Assembly: GCA_963575745.1 (NCBI GenBank)
Contig: CAUYUJ010016059.1
Coordinates: 976,849-1,040,848, forward strand
Direction: 5' to 3'
DNA from: Prorocentrum cordatum
Taxonomy: Eukaryota; Sar; Dinophyceae; Prorocentrales; Prorocentraceae
Length of the DNA: 64,000 nt
Shown here: positions 10,263 through 21,667 of the stretch, piece after piece
Layout: every line of letters starts with the position of its first letter
Position numbering within the stretch: the stretch's first letter is position 1
Notes under the pieces: model-generated
The model's input: the letters and a program-made list of their open reading frames with translations, nothing else
The model's database searches: none
What the model was told of the DNA's origin: nothing
Made by a program: the position numbers and the translations under genes

Positions 10263-11165
10263 GAAAATGCCAAATTGGGTTTCCGGGACGCATGCGGGCG
10301 GTCCCACTGGGAACTTCGGTGGAGCTCCCTATGGGGCCACGAAGCGCTGTGCTGGGTGCGTGAAAATTTCAAATTAGGTGGGTTTCGGGGACGCACGCAG
10401 GCGGTCCACTGGGGGTTTGGGTGGAACTCTCTATGGGGTCACGAAATGTTGTACTGGGTGGGTGAAAATGCGAAAGTTGGCTTCCGGGACGCGCGCGGGC
10501 GGTCCCACTGGGGGCTTCGGTGGAGCTTCCTATGGGGCCACGAAGCGCTGTACTGGGTGATGGAAAATGCCAAATTGGGCTTCGGAGACGCATGCGGGCG
10601 GTCCCACTGGGAGATTCGGTGGAGCTCCCTATGGGGCCGCGAAGCGCTGTACTGGGTGCGTGAAAATGCCAAATTGGGTTTCCGGGACGCACGCGGGCGG
10701 TCCCATTGCAGTGGGGGGCTTCGGTGGAGCTCCCTATGGGGCCACGAAGCGCTGTACTGGGTGATGGAAAATGCCAAATTGAGCTTCGGAGGCGCATGCG
10801 GGCGGTCCCACTGGGAGCTGGAGCTCCGTATTGGGCCACGGCACGCTGTACTGGGTGGGAGAAAATGCCAAAAAGGGTTTCCGGGACGCACGCGGGCGGT
10901 CCCACTGGGGGTTTTGGTGGAGCTTCCTATGGGGCCACGAAGCGTTGTACTGCGTGGGCGAAAATGCCAGATTGGGCTTCCGGGACGCATGCGGGCGGTC
11001 CCACTGCAGTGGGGGTTTGGGTGGAGCTCCCTATGGGGCCACGACGCGATGTACTGGGTGGGCGAAAATGCCAAACTGGGCTTCCGGGACGCACGCGGCC
11101 AGTCCCACTGGGGGCTTCGGTGGAGCTCCTTATGGGGCCACGAAGCGCTGTACTGGGTGGGTGAA
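10263..11165 (+). repeat. Satellite B: about nine tandem units of 99 bp
   Basis: GAAAATGCCAAATTGGGCTT starts units at 10263, 10362, 10464, 10563, 10662, 10767, 10861, 10960 and 11064. Spacing is 99 bp except where a short insert (TGCAGTGG region) lengthens a unit or a deletion shortens one. As 99 is 33 codons, one plus frame reads a 33-residue repeat (ENAKLGFRDARGRSHWG...). All three plus frames stay open, so selection for protein is not shown. It directly abuts Satellite A. Confidence 0.93.
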
Positions 11166-11264
11166 GCGCAGGGAGGGAAGAGGAGGGGGGAGGGGGAGGA
11201 GGGAGGAAGGAGGTAACGCGGGGACCGTCTCTTCAAAACGAGGACCCAACACCACAGGATGGTT
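11166..11264. other. Short spacer with a G/A-rich tract
   Basis: Between Satellite B and R1 copy 7. It holds a GGGAGGAGGGAGGAAGGAGG tract and nothing recognisable. Confidence 0.6.
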
Positions 11265-12015
11265 GGGAATATTTATTTCTAGAAATGGAAACTCAACAAC
11301 AAGAACAACAACACTCAGTTTAGGACTGATCGCTCTTATCTGCCCGCGTGCCACTCAACACGTATATCCCAAACCCTCGGTACCCACCTTCTTTGTTTTT
11401 CGATCGTACCCCGTTTGGGGTAGATCTCTCTTACCTTTAACGTGTATTTCATGCAGCCCCTACGGCAGGGAAATAGAGGACGGATGGAAGAGAAGGACAA
11501 AGGGGAGGGAGGAGGATGGAGCATGATACATCAAAAAGTATCAGAAAAAAGGGGCAGGAGCAGAAAACACGTGGCAGAACCAGACAGGCTGATCGGGCGG
11601 GTGGACACGAACAGGCGGGCCGGAAAGGCGGGACCAGGCGGCCAGGTCGAGCAGGCGGGTTGCTGAAGCGTACGTCATGCATGGATCGCGAATCTCGAGC
11701 GATAGCGTGATTCCCAGATAAATCGCAAGATCGGCCAAAGCGAGAACGCGATTCCTGAGTGTCGAGGGCGCGACGTCTGAATACATTGCGAGGAAGCCCC
11801 ACGCGAGAGCGCGATTCCTGCATCCTTTGTGAAAGGGGTACCGCGCGAGAGCGCGATTTGGGAATACATTGTGAAGAAATATCAGGCGGGAGCCGTTGTT
11901 GTTGCAACTCGAGGGCTTAAGGCCTAATTTTGAACCCAAAACTTTCCCATATAAAAGACACGGTGCGAAACCGTGAAACGCACTTCAATTGAAGAGTGCC
12001 ATGTGCCCCGGGGGG
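11265..12015 (-). repeat. R1 family, copy 7 (inverted)
   Basis: Nearly full-length minus-strand copy: (CAA)-containing end at 11290-11315, tail at 11345-11420, pyrimidine tract at 11460-11560, C-rich block at 11575-11660, subrepeats at 11690-11880, head at 11880-12010. It is a good reference for the undisrupted sequence at the copy 5 insertion site. Confidence 0.88.
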
Positions 12016-12049
12016 GCAACAACTAATCATTCTTGAGCAGCGAGAATCA

Positions 12050-12675
12050 ACAACAGCAGAAACAACAAGGGATCCCGCGTGACACGTCCTCACAATGTAC
12101 TGACACCTTATGCTTTCGCGCTTTATTTCCTCACAGTGTATGCAAGGATCGCGCTCTCGCGTGATCCTACCTCGCATTTTCTTCAGACGCCACGCCCTCG
12201 AAACTCAGGAATCACGCTCTCGTTTTAGCATCTCTCGCGATTAACTTGGGAACCGTGCTATCGCTCGAGACCTCCTCGCGACTCATTCAGTACTCACGCT
12301 TCAGCAACCCGCCTGCTGAACCTGGCCGTTTGGGCCCGCCTTCCCGACCCGCCTTCTAGGATCTACCCGCCCACTTCGCCCGCCTGGTTCTGCCACGCGT
12401 TTTCTGTTACTAGCCCCCCATCCTGCTACTGTCTGTCGTGTTCCATCCTCCTCCCTTCCTTTTGTCCCTTCCTGCCGTCCGCCCTCTCTTCCGCTGTTTA
12501 CGGGGCTGCACGATATACTCACAAGGGGGTGCGATGGAAGACGAAAAAGGCGGGTATGGAGGGTTTGGGATAGCAGAAAAGAACGAACAGTCTCAAAATG
12601 ATTGTTGTTCCTGTTTTTTTTTGAAATCTTACTTCTAAAGAGCAAGTGTAACTGCTCCCCCGGTGCCCCTGCCGA
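12050..12675 (+). repeat. R1 family, copy 8
   Basis: Plus orientation, facing copy 7 head to head. The subrepeats have drifted (12130-12290). The C-rich block (12300-12390) and pyrimidine tract are intact, and the tail carries a GGGTGCGATGGAAGACGAAA variant at 12525-12545. Confidence 0.83.
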
Positions 12676-13395
12676 ATCTTCCTTTAAACAGTTATACATC
12701 CGTGTTCAAACAAACATTTTGCCCCCAGTGTGCCACAAAAGCGGGTCGCCTGATACTTCCTGACAATGTACTCCAAGCTCGCGGTCTCGCGCGGGATTGC
12801 GGAATCGCGCTCTCGCGTTGGATTTCCCCGCAATGTATTCAAACGCCGCGCCCTCGACCTTCAGGCCTCACGCTCTCGCTTTAGCCTTCCATTCGGTTTA
12901 CGATGGAATCGCGCTGTCGCTCGAAACGCCCTCACGATTCAAACAATTTTCACGCTTCAGCAACCCGCCTGGTCGACCCAGCCGCCTGGGCCCACATTCC
13001 CGGCCTGCCTGTTTGGATCCACCCGCCCGATCAGCCCGCCTGGTGTTGCCACGGTTTTTTCTTGCTCCTGGCCTCCCTGTTGCTAAATCTCTCTGGTGTT
13101 CCATCCATCCCCCTCCCCCATTGTACTCCTTCCTTCTATCCGTCCTCTCATCCCCAATTCTAAAAGTTGCGCCAAATACACGTGGCAAGCAAGGAAGACA
13201 TATCCTTTAAAGGGTACGATCGAAGACGAAGAAGGCGGGTATGACTGGCTTGGCCTATACGTGTTGAGTGGCGCGCGATCAAACAAGAACGAACTGTCTC
13301 AAATTGACTATTGTTTCTGAATTCCCATATATGAAAAATTGTGACCCCCCTTGCCCGGTGCCTATTGATTTCCGATTCAAATGCTTCTCCTGGCG
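12676..13395 (+). repeat. R1 family, copy 9
   Basis: Plus orientation, complete. Subrepeats at 12780-12940, C-rich block at 12960-13060, pyrimidine tract at 13090-13150, CACGTGGCAAGCAAGGAAGA at about 13180, tail at 13210-13320. Confidence 0.85.
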
Positions 13396-14100
13396 TTCGC
13401 ACCCAGTTTCCGTGACCATACGTTGTGGGCCGTCGGCTTACATCAACAACGACTCCCGCCTGAGATGTCGTCGCATTGTGTTCATCATCGCGTTTTCGCA
13501 TGGGATTTTTTTACAATTCCTCCAGGAGCCGTGCTCTCGCGTGGGACTGTCTCGCAACGTATTGAACGTCGCGCCTTCGACGCTCAAGAATCACGCTCTC
13601 GCCTTGGACTTTCTCGCGGTTTACTTGGGGATCGCGCTGTCGCTCGGAACTTCCTCGCGGTCCATGCCGGATTGACGCTTCAGCGACCCGCCCGTTCGAC
13701 CCAGCCGTCTGGACCCGCCCGCCCGACCCGCCCCGCCTGACCCGCCCGTCTGGCTCTGCCACTCGCTATTCTGCTCCTAACCCCCTCCTGTTTGTCTCTC
13801 CCGTGCTCCATCCTTCTCTTTCCCCGCTGTCCCTTCCCACCATCATTCCCCTGATTTCGGGGGTTGTGCAAATTACACGTGGCAGGGAAGCGTTGACCTC
13901 CAACGGGGGGATAGATCGAAGACGAAAAGGACGGAGATCGATGGTGCGGGATCGGCATGTTCAATGGCACGCGAGCGTGTAGGAACGAACAGCCTTACAA
14001 TGGTTGTAGTTGTTGAGTCCTCACCCCTACAAAACAATTATTGTTGACCCCCCCGTGCCCAATGAGAATTATGTTTGTTACTTAAAATGCTCCTTCCGGG
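13396..14100 (+). repeat. R1 family, copy 10
   Basis: Plus orientation, complete. Subrepeats at 13490-13680, C-rich block at 13685-13765, pyrimidine tract to 13860, ACACGTGGCAGGGAAGCGTT and tail to about 14000. Confidence 0.85.
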
Positions 14101-14870
14101 GCTCGCAACCGTGTTTTCTGTTTTCCATGAGGGAATATGTGGGGTCACCAAACTGCGTTTTGTCCCCCGGTTTAGAACAACAGCGGCTCCCGCCTGATAC
14201 TTCCTCGCAATGTATGTCAAAATCGGGCTCTCGCGCGGAACTGCCTTACAATGTATGCAGGAATCGCGTTTTCGCGAGATCTCGCGCGGGAGCTCATTGC
14301 AATATATTCACACGCGGCGTCCCGACGCTAAGAAATCGAGCTCTCGCTCTGCTTTTCTCGCGATTAACTTGGGAATCGCGCTATCGCTCGAACCCTCCTC
14401 ACGATTCATGCAGTACTCACGCTTCAACAACCCGCCTGCTCGACCTGGCCGATTGGGTCCGACTCTTCGATCCGACCGTTAGGGTCTACCCACCCGATCA
14501 GCCCGTCTGGTTCTGCCACGTGTTTTCTGCTCCTAGCGCCCTTCCTGCTGATCCCGTGTTCCATCTTCCCCCTCCCCCTTCCATCCGTCCTCCCTTCCCC
14601 AGCTCCCAGGTTTTAAGGGCTGCGATAAATCCACGTGGGAAGTAAGGAAGCTATATCCCCAACGGGGTACGATCAAAGACGAAGAGGGCGGGTATCGAGG
14701 GTGTCGAAGAAAAGTGGAGTGGCACGCGTGCAGGTAGGAGCGAGCAGTCTTCAAATGATGGTTGCTGTTGCTGCTGCTTTGGTCCGATTGAACTCAATAT
14801 TGCTTTAGCCCCCACCAATGCACATTGTGCACGTTTCAGTTGAAGTGCCCCCCCTCGGGGCTCGCACTCT
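14101..14870 (+). repeat. R1 family, copy 11
   Basis: Plus orientation, complete. Head at 14180, subrepeats at 14220-14420, C-rich block at 14425-14510, pyrimidine tract to 14610, CACGTGGGAAGTAAGGAAGC at about 14630, tail to 14870. Confidence 0.85.
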
Positions 14871-15104
14871 GTTTGATTTTTGATTGAAAGCATGAATGCT
14901 CAAACTGCGTTGTTGCCCCCGGAATACAGCAACAGCAACAACAACAACAACAACGGCTCCCGCCTGATACTTCCTCACTGTGTATGTCAAAATCGAGCCC
15001 TCGCGCAGGACTTTCTCACAACTTATGCAGGATTCGCGCTCTCGCGTGGGATACCCATCGCAATTTATTCAAACGCCGCGCCCTCGCCCGTCTAGTCATC
15101 TGGC
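14871..15104 (+). repeat. R1 family, copy 12 (truncated)
   Basis: Plus orientation. The head with (CAA)n (14931-14955) and two subrepeats are present. The copy stops abruptly after the CGCCGCGCCCTCG word at about 15088. This ends the R1 zone. Confidence 0.8.
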
Positions 15105-17317
15105 CCGTACGGTTCAGGTCACGATGTAAAGCGCTCCAAAACGACGTTGCGTGCCGTGGCAGCCGTCAGGCGGATCGGACAATAACGCGGTTTTGAAACA
15201 AGGGCCGTATCCATGTTGGATCCAGCCATTTAGGGCAGCTCCAGTAATTAAGTCGAGCTACGCGTTCTCCCTCTCTTCCCCTCTCCATCCTCCCCTGGAC
15301 CTCCCACCCTCTTCCCCTCAGCGCTGCCTGCACGTGGGCGCCGAGGACCTGCGGTCGGCGCTGCGCTCGGCCCCGGCTGGCGCCTGGGCTGCGCGAGCCG
15401 TGAACGGGCTGCCTCTGCGTGGCCTTTTCTCGGAATAGACGGCGTGGGTATCGACGTCGCGTCGTGTCTGGCCGTGCGCGCGGTTGCTAGCTCGGGTGGG
15501 CTGGCTGGCTGGCCTGACACCAGCTCCGCGTGCACCACCACCTCGCGTTGGGGCCCACGTGTTCTCGGCTGTGACCGCGGAGGGGTTGGGCACCGTGCGG
15601 GACCTCGGGGGAGCTGGGGCGCTGGCCTGGGGCGCGGGTCGCGCACTTGTGGTGGTCTTTCTTCCTCCTCCTTCCTCTCCTGCTCCTCCTCCTTGTCCTC
15701 TCCTCCTCCTCCCTCTCCTCCTCCTCCCCATCATCATTTTCCTCCTCCTCCTCCTCCTCCTCCTTCTCCTCCTCCGCCTCCTTCTCCTCCTCCAGTGTTT
15801 CTACTTAGAAATAACACTCCCTGTCGCGCACCGAAACCGGTCGAAATGGCGGGCTGGTCGTTTCGCCTGAGACGTCCTCACAACGTATGAACCTGAAGCG
15901 TAAAACGTGGCAACAGCTTCGCAGATGAAATGCGGGGCGCCTCCAACATGTGACTCTCGCCTTAGCGCCGCGCGCACTCGTCTCAAACATGTGCAACAGT
16001 TTCACGAATAAAAGGCGGGCCGTTTTCAACATGTGACTCCGTTTCAAAATGTAGCTGTCGCCTTAGCGCAGCTCACGGGGTCGCATGGCTAACGTACCAG
16101 AAATGGTGTATGGAACGGTTCAGAGCTGTCAAGGCGCAACAGTTACGTTGATTAGCGGTGTTCAAGCACCAGGAACGGTATTCTGGCACGACTCAGTATC
16201 GTCTAGACGCAACAAGCAAGTTGATTCGTTGCGTTGGAGACCCGACAAGGGTGTTTTGGCACGCTTTAGGATCTTCAAACAGTTGTCTCCCCACGGGGCA
16301 CTTCCCCAGTGGAAAGGAATCCTTGTAGGGTCCTGTGAAAAACGAGTTTCGAGGGAAGGCTTATTCCGACATCGTTGATGAGTTTTGGACTTGCACTAGT
16401 TGTCGTCGTCCTCCTCCTCCTCCTCCTCCTCCTCGTCGCCGTCCCTGTCTGCACCTGCGGGGCCCGCACTGGCGAGGGCTGCCGCGCACTGGCGCCTGCC
16501 ATTGGGCGCGCTGGGTCCTCCGTCGCCCTCCTCGGGGCGTCCTCCTCCGTCGCCTTCTCGAAGCCTTCTCCTCTGGCGCCCCCTTCAGGGCGCCTGACTT
16601 TCGTCGCCGCCCTCGGGGCGCCCGACTTTCGTCGCCGCCCTCGGGGCGTCTGCTTTCTCTCTCCTCCCTCCCCATTATCCTCCTTGTCTTTCTGTCAATA
16701 TCTTCCGTATTCATCGTCGTGGTCGTCGGCGTCGTCGCTGCTGCCATGGACGCCGCCGTGCCTTTGACGCCGCTGCTGCTTGCGTCGTCGCCGTTGTCGG
16801 CGTCGTCGGTGCGGTTGGCGTCGCTGTTGTTGCCGGCACTGTGTCGCCGCTGCGTCTGCTGCCGCCGCCGCCGCCGTCCTCGCTGTCGCCGTTCCCGTCG
16901 GCGTCGTCTCCCTTGCCGTCGTTTTCCACTTGGCTGCGGGCGCGGTTGGAGAACGTGCTGGCTGCGTGCGCAATTGCGCCGCGCATTTGCGCGCCGCCAC
17001 TTGGAGTTGACAGACGAGGTGCTGCGGTGGCCATGAAACTGTTTCGCACTTGCGAGACCCTGGAACGGAGTCATGACGGAGTCATGCGTGCCCTTTGCCC
17101 AAGGCGTAAACGCGACCAGACCGGACCAGACCAGGAGGGCAAAATCGAGGCGAGAGGGGGCTGATAATGGCGCTGCGCGTGAATCACCTCATGGTCCAAC
17201 CGACCATGAATACGATGAGGCAGCACGAAGCAACAAGCCTAAGGACATCGCGCGCTGCAACTAAGAAAACGGCAGTCCATGCGGACACGCAACTGATAGC
17301 TAGATTTCTATCGCGCG
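15105..17317. other. Non-genic, microsatellite-rich stretch
   Basis: No gene is supported. It holds a pyrimidine-rich run (15262-15320), (TCC)n at 15660-15800, a duplicated CAACATGTGACTC...CGCCTTAGCGC word (15945 and 16035), (CCT)n at 16405-16432, two or three units of about 30 bp reading GCGCCCGACTTTCGTCGCCG (16588-16650), and a GTC/GCC trinucleotide-rich zone (16715-16910). Poly-Leu/Val or poly-Ser/Arg frames here follow from these repeats. A small plus-strand frame at 16085-16378 starts with ATG and has mixed composition, but matches nothing I know. Confidence 0.6.
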
Positions 17318-17322
17318 GAAGG
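17318..17322. other. Target site duplication of Element 1 (left), GAAGG
   Basis: GAAGG immediately outside the left LTR. The same pentamer follows the right LTR at 35354-35358. Confidence 0.9.
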
Positions 17323-17519
17323 TGTGTATGGGGTTAGAATACAAAGGTACAGAACCCCTGATCCGTTGGTAGAGGAAAGGAGGGAAAGATGGATATATTC
17401 TCCTCCTGCACGATCAAAGGTCTGATCGATCTAATCCAATACCTGAGCCCAAACGGCCAGGCGCAGGAGAGGTGAGGAAAAGGAGTATATATGAAGGTAT
17501 TATACGGGTTCTATTCACA
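17323..17519 (-). repeat. Element 1 3' LTR, 197 bp
   Basis: Starts (minus sense) TGTGAATAGAACCCGTATAA and ends ...CCCATACACA. Same length as the right LTR with about 13 substitutions. A TATATA-like AAGGAGTATATATGAAG word (17480-17496, plus) lies inside and could be a promoter element in either strand sense. Confidence 0.95.
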
Positions 17520-17534
17520 CACCCCGTCCCGAAT
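17520..17534 (-). promoter_or_regulatory. Candidate polypurine tract of Element 1
   Basis: On the minus strand the bases just before the 3' LTR read TTCGGGACGGGGTG. A purine-rich run abutting the 3' LTR is where plus-strand DNA synthesis primes in LTR elements. Element 2 has the matching TTCGGGACGGGGGGG at the same place. Confidence 0.75.
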
Positions 17535-18239
17535 CCCGCCCGCGAGGGCAGGACTCGGGAAAATGAGGAAAAGAACCTGTCACCCTTTTACTCCTCAAAT
17601 CTTCAGCACTGTGAGGCAGCTGAGCGCGAAATCTGCATCGCTTCAGCTGCGTCCTAATCACGACAGCGGTGTGCAAAAGGAAACGTAGCACAACGGCTGT
17701 CATGATCAGGCAAGTAAAGGTAAGAAGGAACACCCAGGGTCCCTGTTTCTTCGCCAAGCACACTTCGGTGCCCCCTCGGTGCGCCCCCAAAAAACGCTTC
17801 GGCACTCGAGGGCGGAGAAGAATGAGACACGGGTGGGCGGAGCAAGAGGATCTGATCACATTAAAGCGACATCAGAAGCTCCCGCGCCTGAGCGCGGCAG
17901 GTGTTGCCACCAGCTCTCAAACTAGAGCTGGGCATCATATCATTCTCAACGCAATGTAATGTCACTGTGAAGAATATATGAAGTCGTGTTGAGGAACACG
18001 GTCGCGGTAAAAGCCACGTCTAAATATCAGAAAGCAAAAGTCTGGCCAGACGTAAAGTCGCGTTGACAGACACGAAAAGTTGTATACATACATTCTGCAT
18101 TTGGTTACTCCCCTCGGCGGTGCTCCTTAGGAGTCTGCCTTGGGTCTCACAAGTATGAGTGTGGCCGCTTTTCTTGGATAGTGAAGTGGCCTAAAACTAG
18201 ATTGTTATTCACTGCTCGAGGCGAACTTGTGTAAAGATG
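17535..18239 (-). other. Element 1 3' untranslated region
   Basis: About 0.7 kb between the last recognisable coding block and the polypurine tract. Blocks are shared with Element 2: the GAATCCCGCCCGC word, CGCTTCGGCACTCGAGGG (about 17790), GTGCTCCTTAGGAG (about 18120) with AGGAGCAC-type inverted symmetry, and GAAGTGGCC...CTGCTCGAGGCGAAC (about 18185-18230). No ORF is conserved. Confidence 0.7.
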
Positions 18240-19025
18240 AAGTTCAAGCCGATCGAGAGGCGGGCCTCGCGGCCGACTAAACGACGAGGCCCCTGTCATG
18301 TTGAACCTCTGGCCCCGCACCCTGTGGCAATCATCCGCGACGGAGCTCGTCGAGAATGTCTCCCAGGACGCCCTGGGCGTCCAGTTGGGAAACCTGTCGT
18401 TGTTGCGCAGGTCGCGGACTTACACGAACTCGTCGTTGTTGTCCGCGATGTATATCCAGCATTTGGCGAAGTAGCCCCAGCACCTGGGGCCCCACTGGCT
18501 TTCCCCCGGGATCTTGCGCCACCGCGTCGCGTAGTCCTCTGTCGTGCGCGCCCGCTTGGCGCGCGGAGGCGTTGTTGGTCTGCGGCTGGCGTCGCTGCTC
18601 TGCCGCTGCGCGGCGGCCGCGCCGCGCAACCCAGCGGGCGTGTCATCCTGCGCAGCAGAGGCGCGGGATCCAACGGCGTCGCCATTGGCAGGGCGAGGCG
18701 GCGGCGGGCGCCGCGGCTGCCGCGGCTCCATGGCGCCATGTGTGTGTGAGGAGTGTGTGTCGGGGTCGTTAGGATCGGTTCTAACCCCTGAACTCACCCC
18801 CCTTTGATTGGCAGGTCCCATGGCAAGTTCGATGGAGGCCAGTTTGGCAAGCTTGCGCTGCGTGGCTTTCTCACAAGTGCCGCCCCCGCGGGGCAGAGCA
18901 ATTGCGATGGGACCACGCTCTTGCCTAGTGCCTCTGTCGAGCCTAGCACTGTTCAACCACCAATTCCTGCGACCAGCGGAGCCAAGCCTAACGCTGTGAT
19001 CATGGATGTCACAAGCGTCGCGCAT
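18240..19025 (-). pseudogene. Element 1 extension block F2 (conserved C-terminal domain, function unknown)
   Basis: The last coding block before the 3' end. The conserved part reads ...WGPRCWGYFAKCWIYIADNN then DEFV and stops at an in-frame TAA at about 18420. In Element 2 the matching peptide continues through a Trp/Tyr/Arg-rich stretch for about 50 more residues to a TGA at 39947. An Arg/Ala/Pro-rich segment precedes it. No family is recognised. It is probably the C-terminus of the giant polyprotein. Confidence 0.6.
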
Positions 19026-19397
19026 TTATTCGATGGTCCAAGCCTCTTTGCCAGTCTCGACGCGAGCGGCAGCCATGTGGCGGTGGAAACGTGGGTCACT
19101 CAGGAAACGCTGAACGAGATTGGCGAAGGGGTGGCATAGAGGTCGCTCATCTTCAGTCTCGCCCATCAGCCTGCACATGTGTGCAGGAGGGGGGCCTGCG
19201 TTAAACCACCTCTGATACCTCCCCGCAGCTTTCTTCGCGACTCTCCTCAAGGTATCCTTCTCATGGCCAGCTATGGAGCGCTTGCCCATCATGTAGACAC
19301 GCGTTCCATCTGACATGTAGCTAGTGACGTCATCCTGGGAGAGGTTCGTCTTGATCCAGTTGTTCAACTGTTGGAGGTATGCCAGGTCGCTCTCCAC
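19026..19397 (-). pseudogene. Element 1 extension block F1 (conserved, function unknown)
   Basis: A 123-residue frame, clearly homologous to 40709-41140 in Element 2. Shared features are YLQ-LN-WI-TNLSQ, AKKA--RY, CRL-GE, LCHP and QRFLS--RFH. Conserved Cys and His residues hint at a metal site. It continues directly from the zinc motif at 19440-19628. No known family is recognised. Confidence 0.65.
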
Positions 19398-19439
19398 GGC
19401 AACACCTTGGCCTGTAGCACCTACAGAGACAATGTACTG

Positions 19440-19628
19440 TCAGCAGATATCACACATTGTACCGTCACCTGTGACGCTTCCCAGAGACAGGAAACGATCG
19501 CAATTCCGACATCGCGCTATATCATGCTGGATCTTTTCAGGAGCCCCAGAAGCTGCAAGGTCCCCAAGAGATCCCCAGTGGGTGTAGCCACCGTCAGTGG
19601 AAGCAAGACCACGGCCGATTTGGTTCAT
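19440..19628 (-). pseudogene. Element 1 extension: CxxC...CxxC zinc motif
   Basis: Reads CRNCDRFLSLGSVTGDGTMC followed by DIC and a stop. This is a C-x2-C-x15-C-x2-C arrangement typical of a treble-clef or ribbon zinc site. Element 2 has the same motif at about 41150-41210 (CDNC-RFLPL...CGIC) with a stop inside the loop. It sits between blocks E and F1 of the extension. Confidence 0.6.
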
Positions 19629-20731
19629 TGCCTCACGATGGATCTCAGCGGTCGGACGGGAGGCGATCGATCGGCCGATCCCTCGATTTCGATATTAGAC
19701 AGTCTTTCCCCCGGTAATCCTGCGTACCCGGAGATGTCGGTGTCCGCAGTATCAATATCACCATGGTGTATGTTGTCCGTATGGATGCGGGTAGCCTCTG
19801 CCTGCAAGATGGCCTCGTTGTCGCCCACCTTGCGGTCAATCTTCTGTGTCTCGGCTATGATATGTACCATGGTCTCTTGGTCGGGAGCTGCGGAAGCAAC
19901 GCTACCTGGATCCCTGGGGATATCCTGCTTGGCGCCTGGGTCGTCCTGGTCAGGCGCAGCAGGCGTTCCCACCGGCTCCTTCCATACGGGGAAGCCTGAG
20001 TTGCCATGTGTCCTGATGCATTCTGCGAAGAAAGCACGCAACGTATTGAGGGCAGGATGGTTCTGATAGATCGCATCGTTAATGAACTGGTGCAGCTCCT
20101 TGATGCTGTCCAACAAAATGATTTGGTACACTTTGGAAATCCATTGAGAGATGCCCGTGGTCGATTCTTCGATAATCTCTGGGTCAAGGTAGTGTGCCAT
20201 CTTTTTGAAGAAACAGTCAGCACTGCAAATCGGTAAGTCGCGTGCCCATTTATGGGTATGATCGTAATCCATTTGGTCTGCTTCTGTTTTTGCACCGAAT
20301 TGTATCTCAAATCGCAGGCATGACTCGATCCTGTCCACCACAAGGTCGGCCCTACCAGTGTGTAGCTCAATAATTTGTTTTACCTTTACCATTGGAGAGT
20401 CCACCAGTAGTTCCGACGTCCAGCGGTATATGCGGTGGTCGCAAGATTGCAGAATCCACTTGGTATTGTCATCTGGGTCGTAGTCGGGGTGGTTGAGGAA
20501 ATCATCTGGCGGACCGATGATATTATCAAGGATGGACGAGCCAATGTCCTCATCAGCGTGAATCTCCGCCGATACATCCGCTTTCATGGTATCATTGGCT
20601 GCTCTTTCCTCATCTGTGAGTGGTATGGTCGATATGTCGACTATGACAGCGACCAGAGGGTCGTTGGATTGGCCTGCGTCGTGTCGGGATCCCTCGTCGT
20701 CTGCCGTGGGGTCTTCGGCAGGTGTCGCCAC
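19625..20731 (-). pseudogene. Element 1 extension block E (conserved, function unknown)
   Basis: A 368-residue open frame. The N-terminus is acidic and disordered. The middle (about residues 90-230) is conserved with Element 2 (41743-42306): a W-rich segment, YRWTSELLVDSP, a GAKTEADQMDYDHTHKW-type segment with the DHT and WxRDLP motifs, and HPAL-LR-FF. The C-terminal third contains VASAAPDQETMV, also in Element 2. No enzymatic motif is recognised. Comparison with Element 2 suggests it was part of one continuous polyprotein rather than a separate gene. Confidence 0.65.
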
Positions 20732-20851
20732 CAGCTCAGCTCGTCGGGATCGGGTGTCCGAGGAGCGGGGCGTCTGGTCGGTGTACGTGGGATACGTGGT
20801 TTGTAAATGCTCGGCATTCCAAGATATGGTAGATCACCTGTTTGTTTAAAT

Positions 20852-21667
20852 TTATTGATCTGACCGCTGCATGAAGATGGGCCCTGAAGTGCAATATTCA
20901 GGTGAATCGGGTTGATGTCGGCACCTACTGGCATAGCGAAGACAACGCCCCTGGGGGGCTTTTTTTTTGCCGCAATAACAAATGTTTACCCATCGTAAAC
21001 CGTAGTTCAGTATAGGTATGTGTACTGCAAAGAACTTCTCGAAGACTCCGAAGTGCATGACTGGTCCATAAATATGGCCCTTGTTCATGCGGACATTCGT
21101 GTTGTTGTCGCCCTTGGGGTAATGATTGTCAGAGTGGTAGCAATTAGTTGAGCCCAAATTTCCGACGATAATGAAGTCCCCCATGCGGGCATCGTTGAAG
21201 ATCGGCCGTCGATCCCAGTCTTTCTGTGTATGATTTGCTGTAATGGGTCGTAGGGCCGCTCTGCAATGTGATATAGCTAACAACCATTCTTTATCCTGTG
21301 TGTTGTGCCCACAACTGTTGACCAGATCACGAACAATGGCCTCATCCAATGCGTCGGCGTCAGCTGTGTGGCCAGCAGGGGTCGCCCCCAGCGGAGGGGC
21401 GATGGGTCGCTGGGCCGATGATGCTGAGGCGGACTGTGTCTGTGGCTGCTGAGCCGTGTCGTAGGCCTTGCCAGTTGGGGCAATCCCAGGGGGATCATCA
21501 ATTGTGTCTGTTCCGGGGGGAACAGCGCAAATCTCGCAATGGTTGTCTCTCAGCCAGCAGCGGGTAGACCCACGTAGTGCCTGTTTCTGGCCACATCTGC
21601 CTGCCATTCTCGCTGCGTGGTGCGAGACGGCGAATGGCGAGAACTGCAACGGCTGGAACCACATCAT
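20852..21667 (-). pseudogene. Element 1 extension block D (conserved, function unknown)
   Basis: The conserved core covers about the last 170 residues: DEAIVRDLV, QDKEWLLAISHCR, QKDWDRRPIFNDARMGDFII, HSDNHYPKGD, RMNKGHIYGPVMH and GVFEKFFAV. Element 2 (43283-44170) matches this at roughly two thirds identity by eye, the best conserved stretch of the extension. It is rich in His, Asp and Tyr, compatible with an enzyme or nucleic-acid-binding fold, but I recognise no family. The first 35 residues are probably out of the ancestral frame. Confidence 0.65.

Noticed and set aside
9067-11216. Very long plus- and minus-strand open frames (357-560 residues) over the satellites
   Set aside because: They exist because the 103-bp and 99-bp units lack stops in most frames on both strands. 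The 103-bp frame cycles through three unrelated peptides.
15160-15190. Possible second SL relic (CCAGCCATTTAGGGC)
   Set aside because: Only about half of the leader matches and the diagnostic GGCTCAAG end is absent.
15262-15320. Pyrimidine tract ending CAG, resembling a 3' splice site before a short open frame
   Set aside because: No donor or coding partner was found, and pyrimidine tracts are common in this window's repeats.
16335-17074. ORFs of 130-237 residues with a Leu-rich apparent signal peptide (about 16390) or Arg-rich tracts
   Set aside because: The hydrophobic run is (CCT/TCC)n read in one frame; the rest is GTC/GCC-rich low complexity, open on both strands.
18237-18807. Plus-strand ORFs of 138-170 residues in the 3' part of Element 1
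   Set aside because: They are antisense shadows of the conserved minus-strand block F2.
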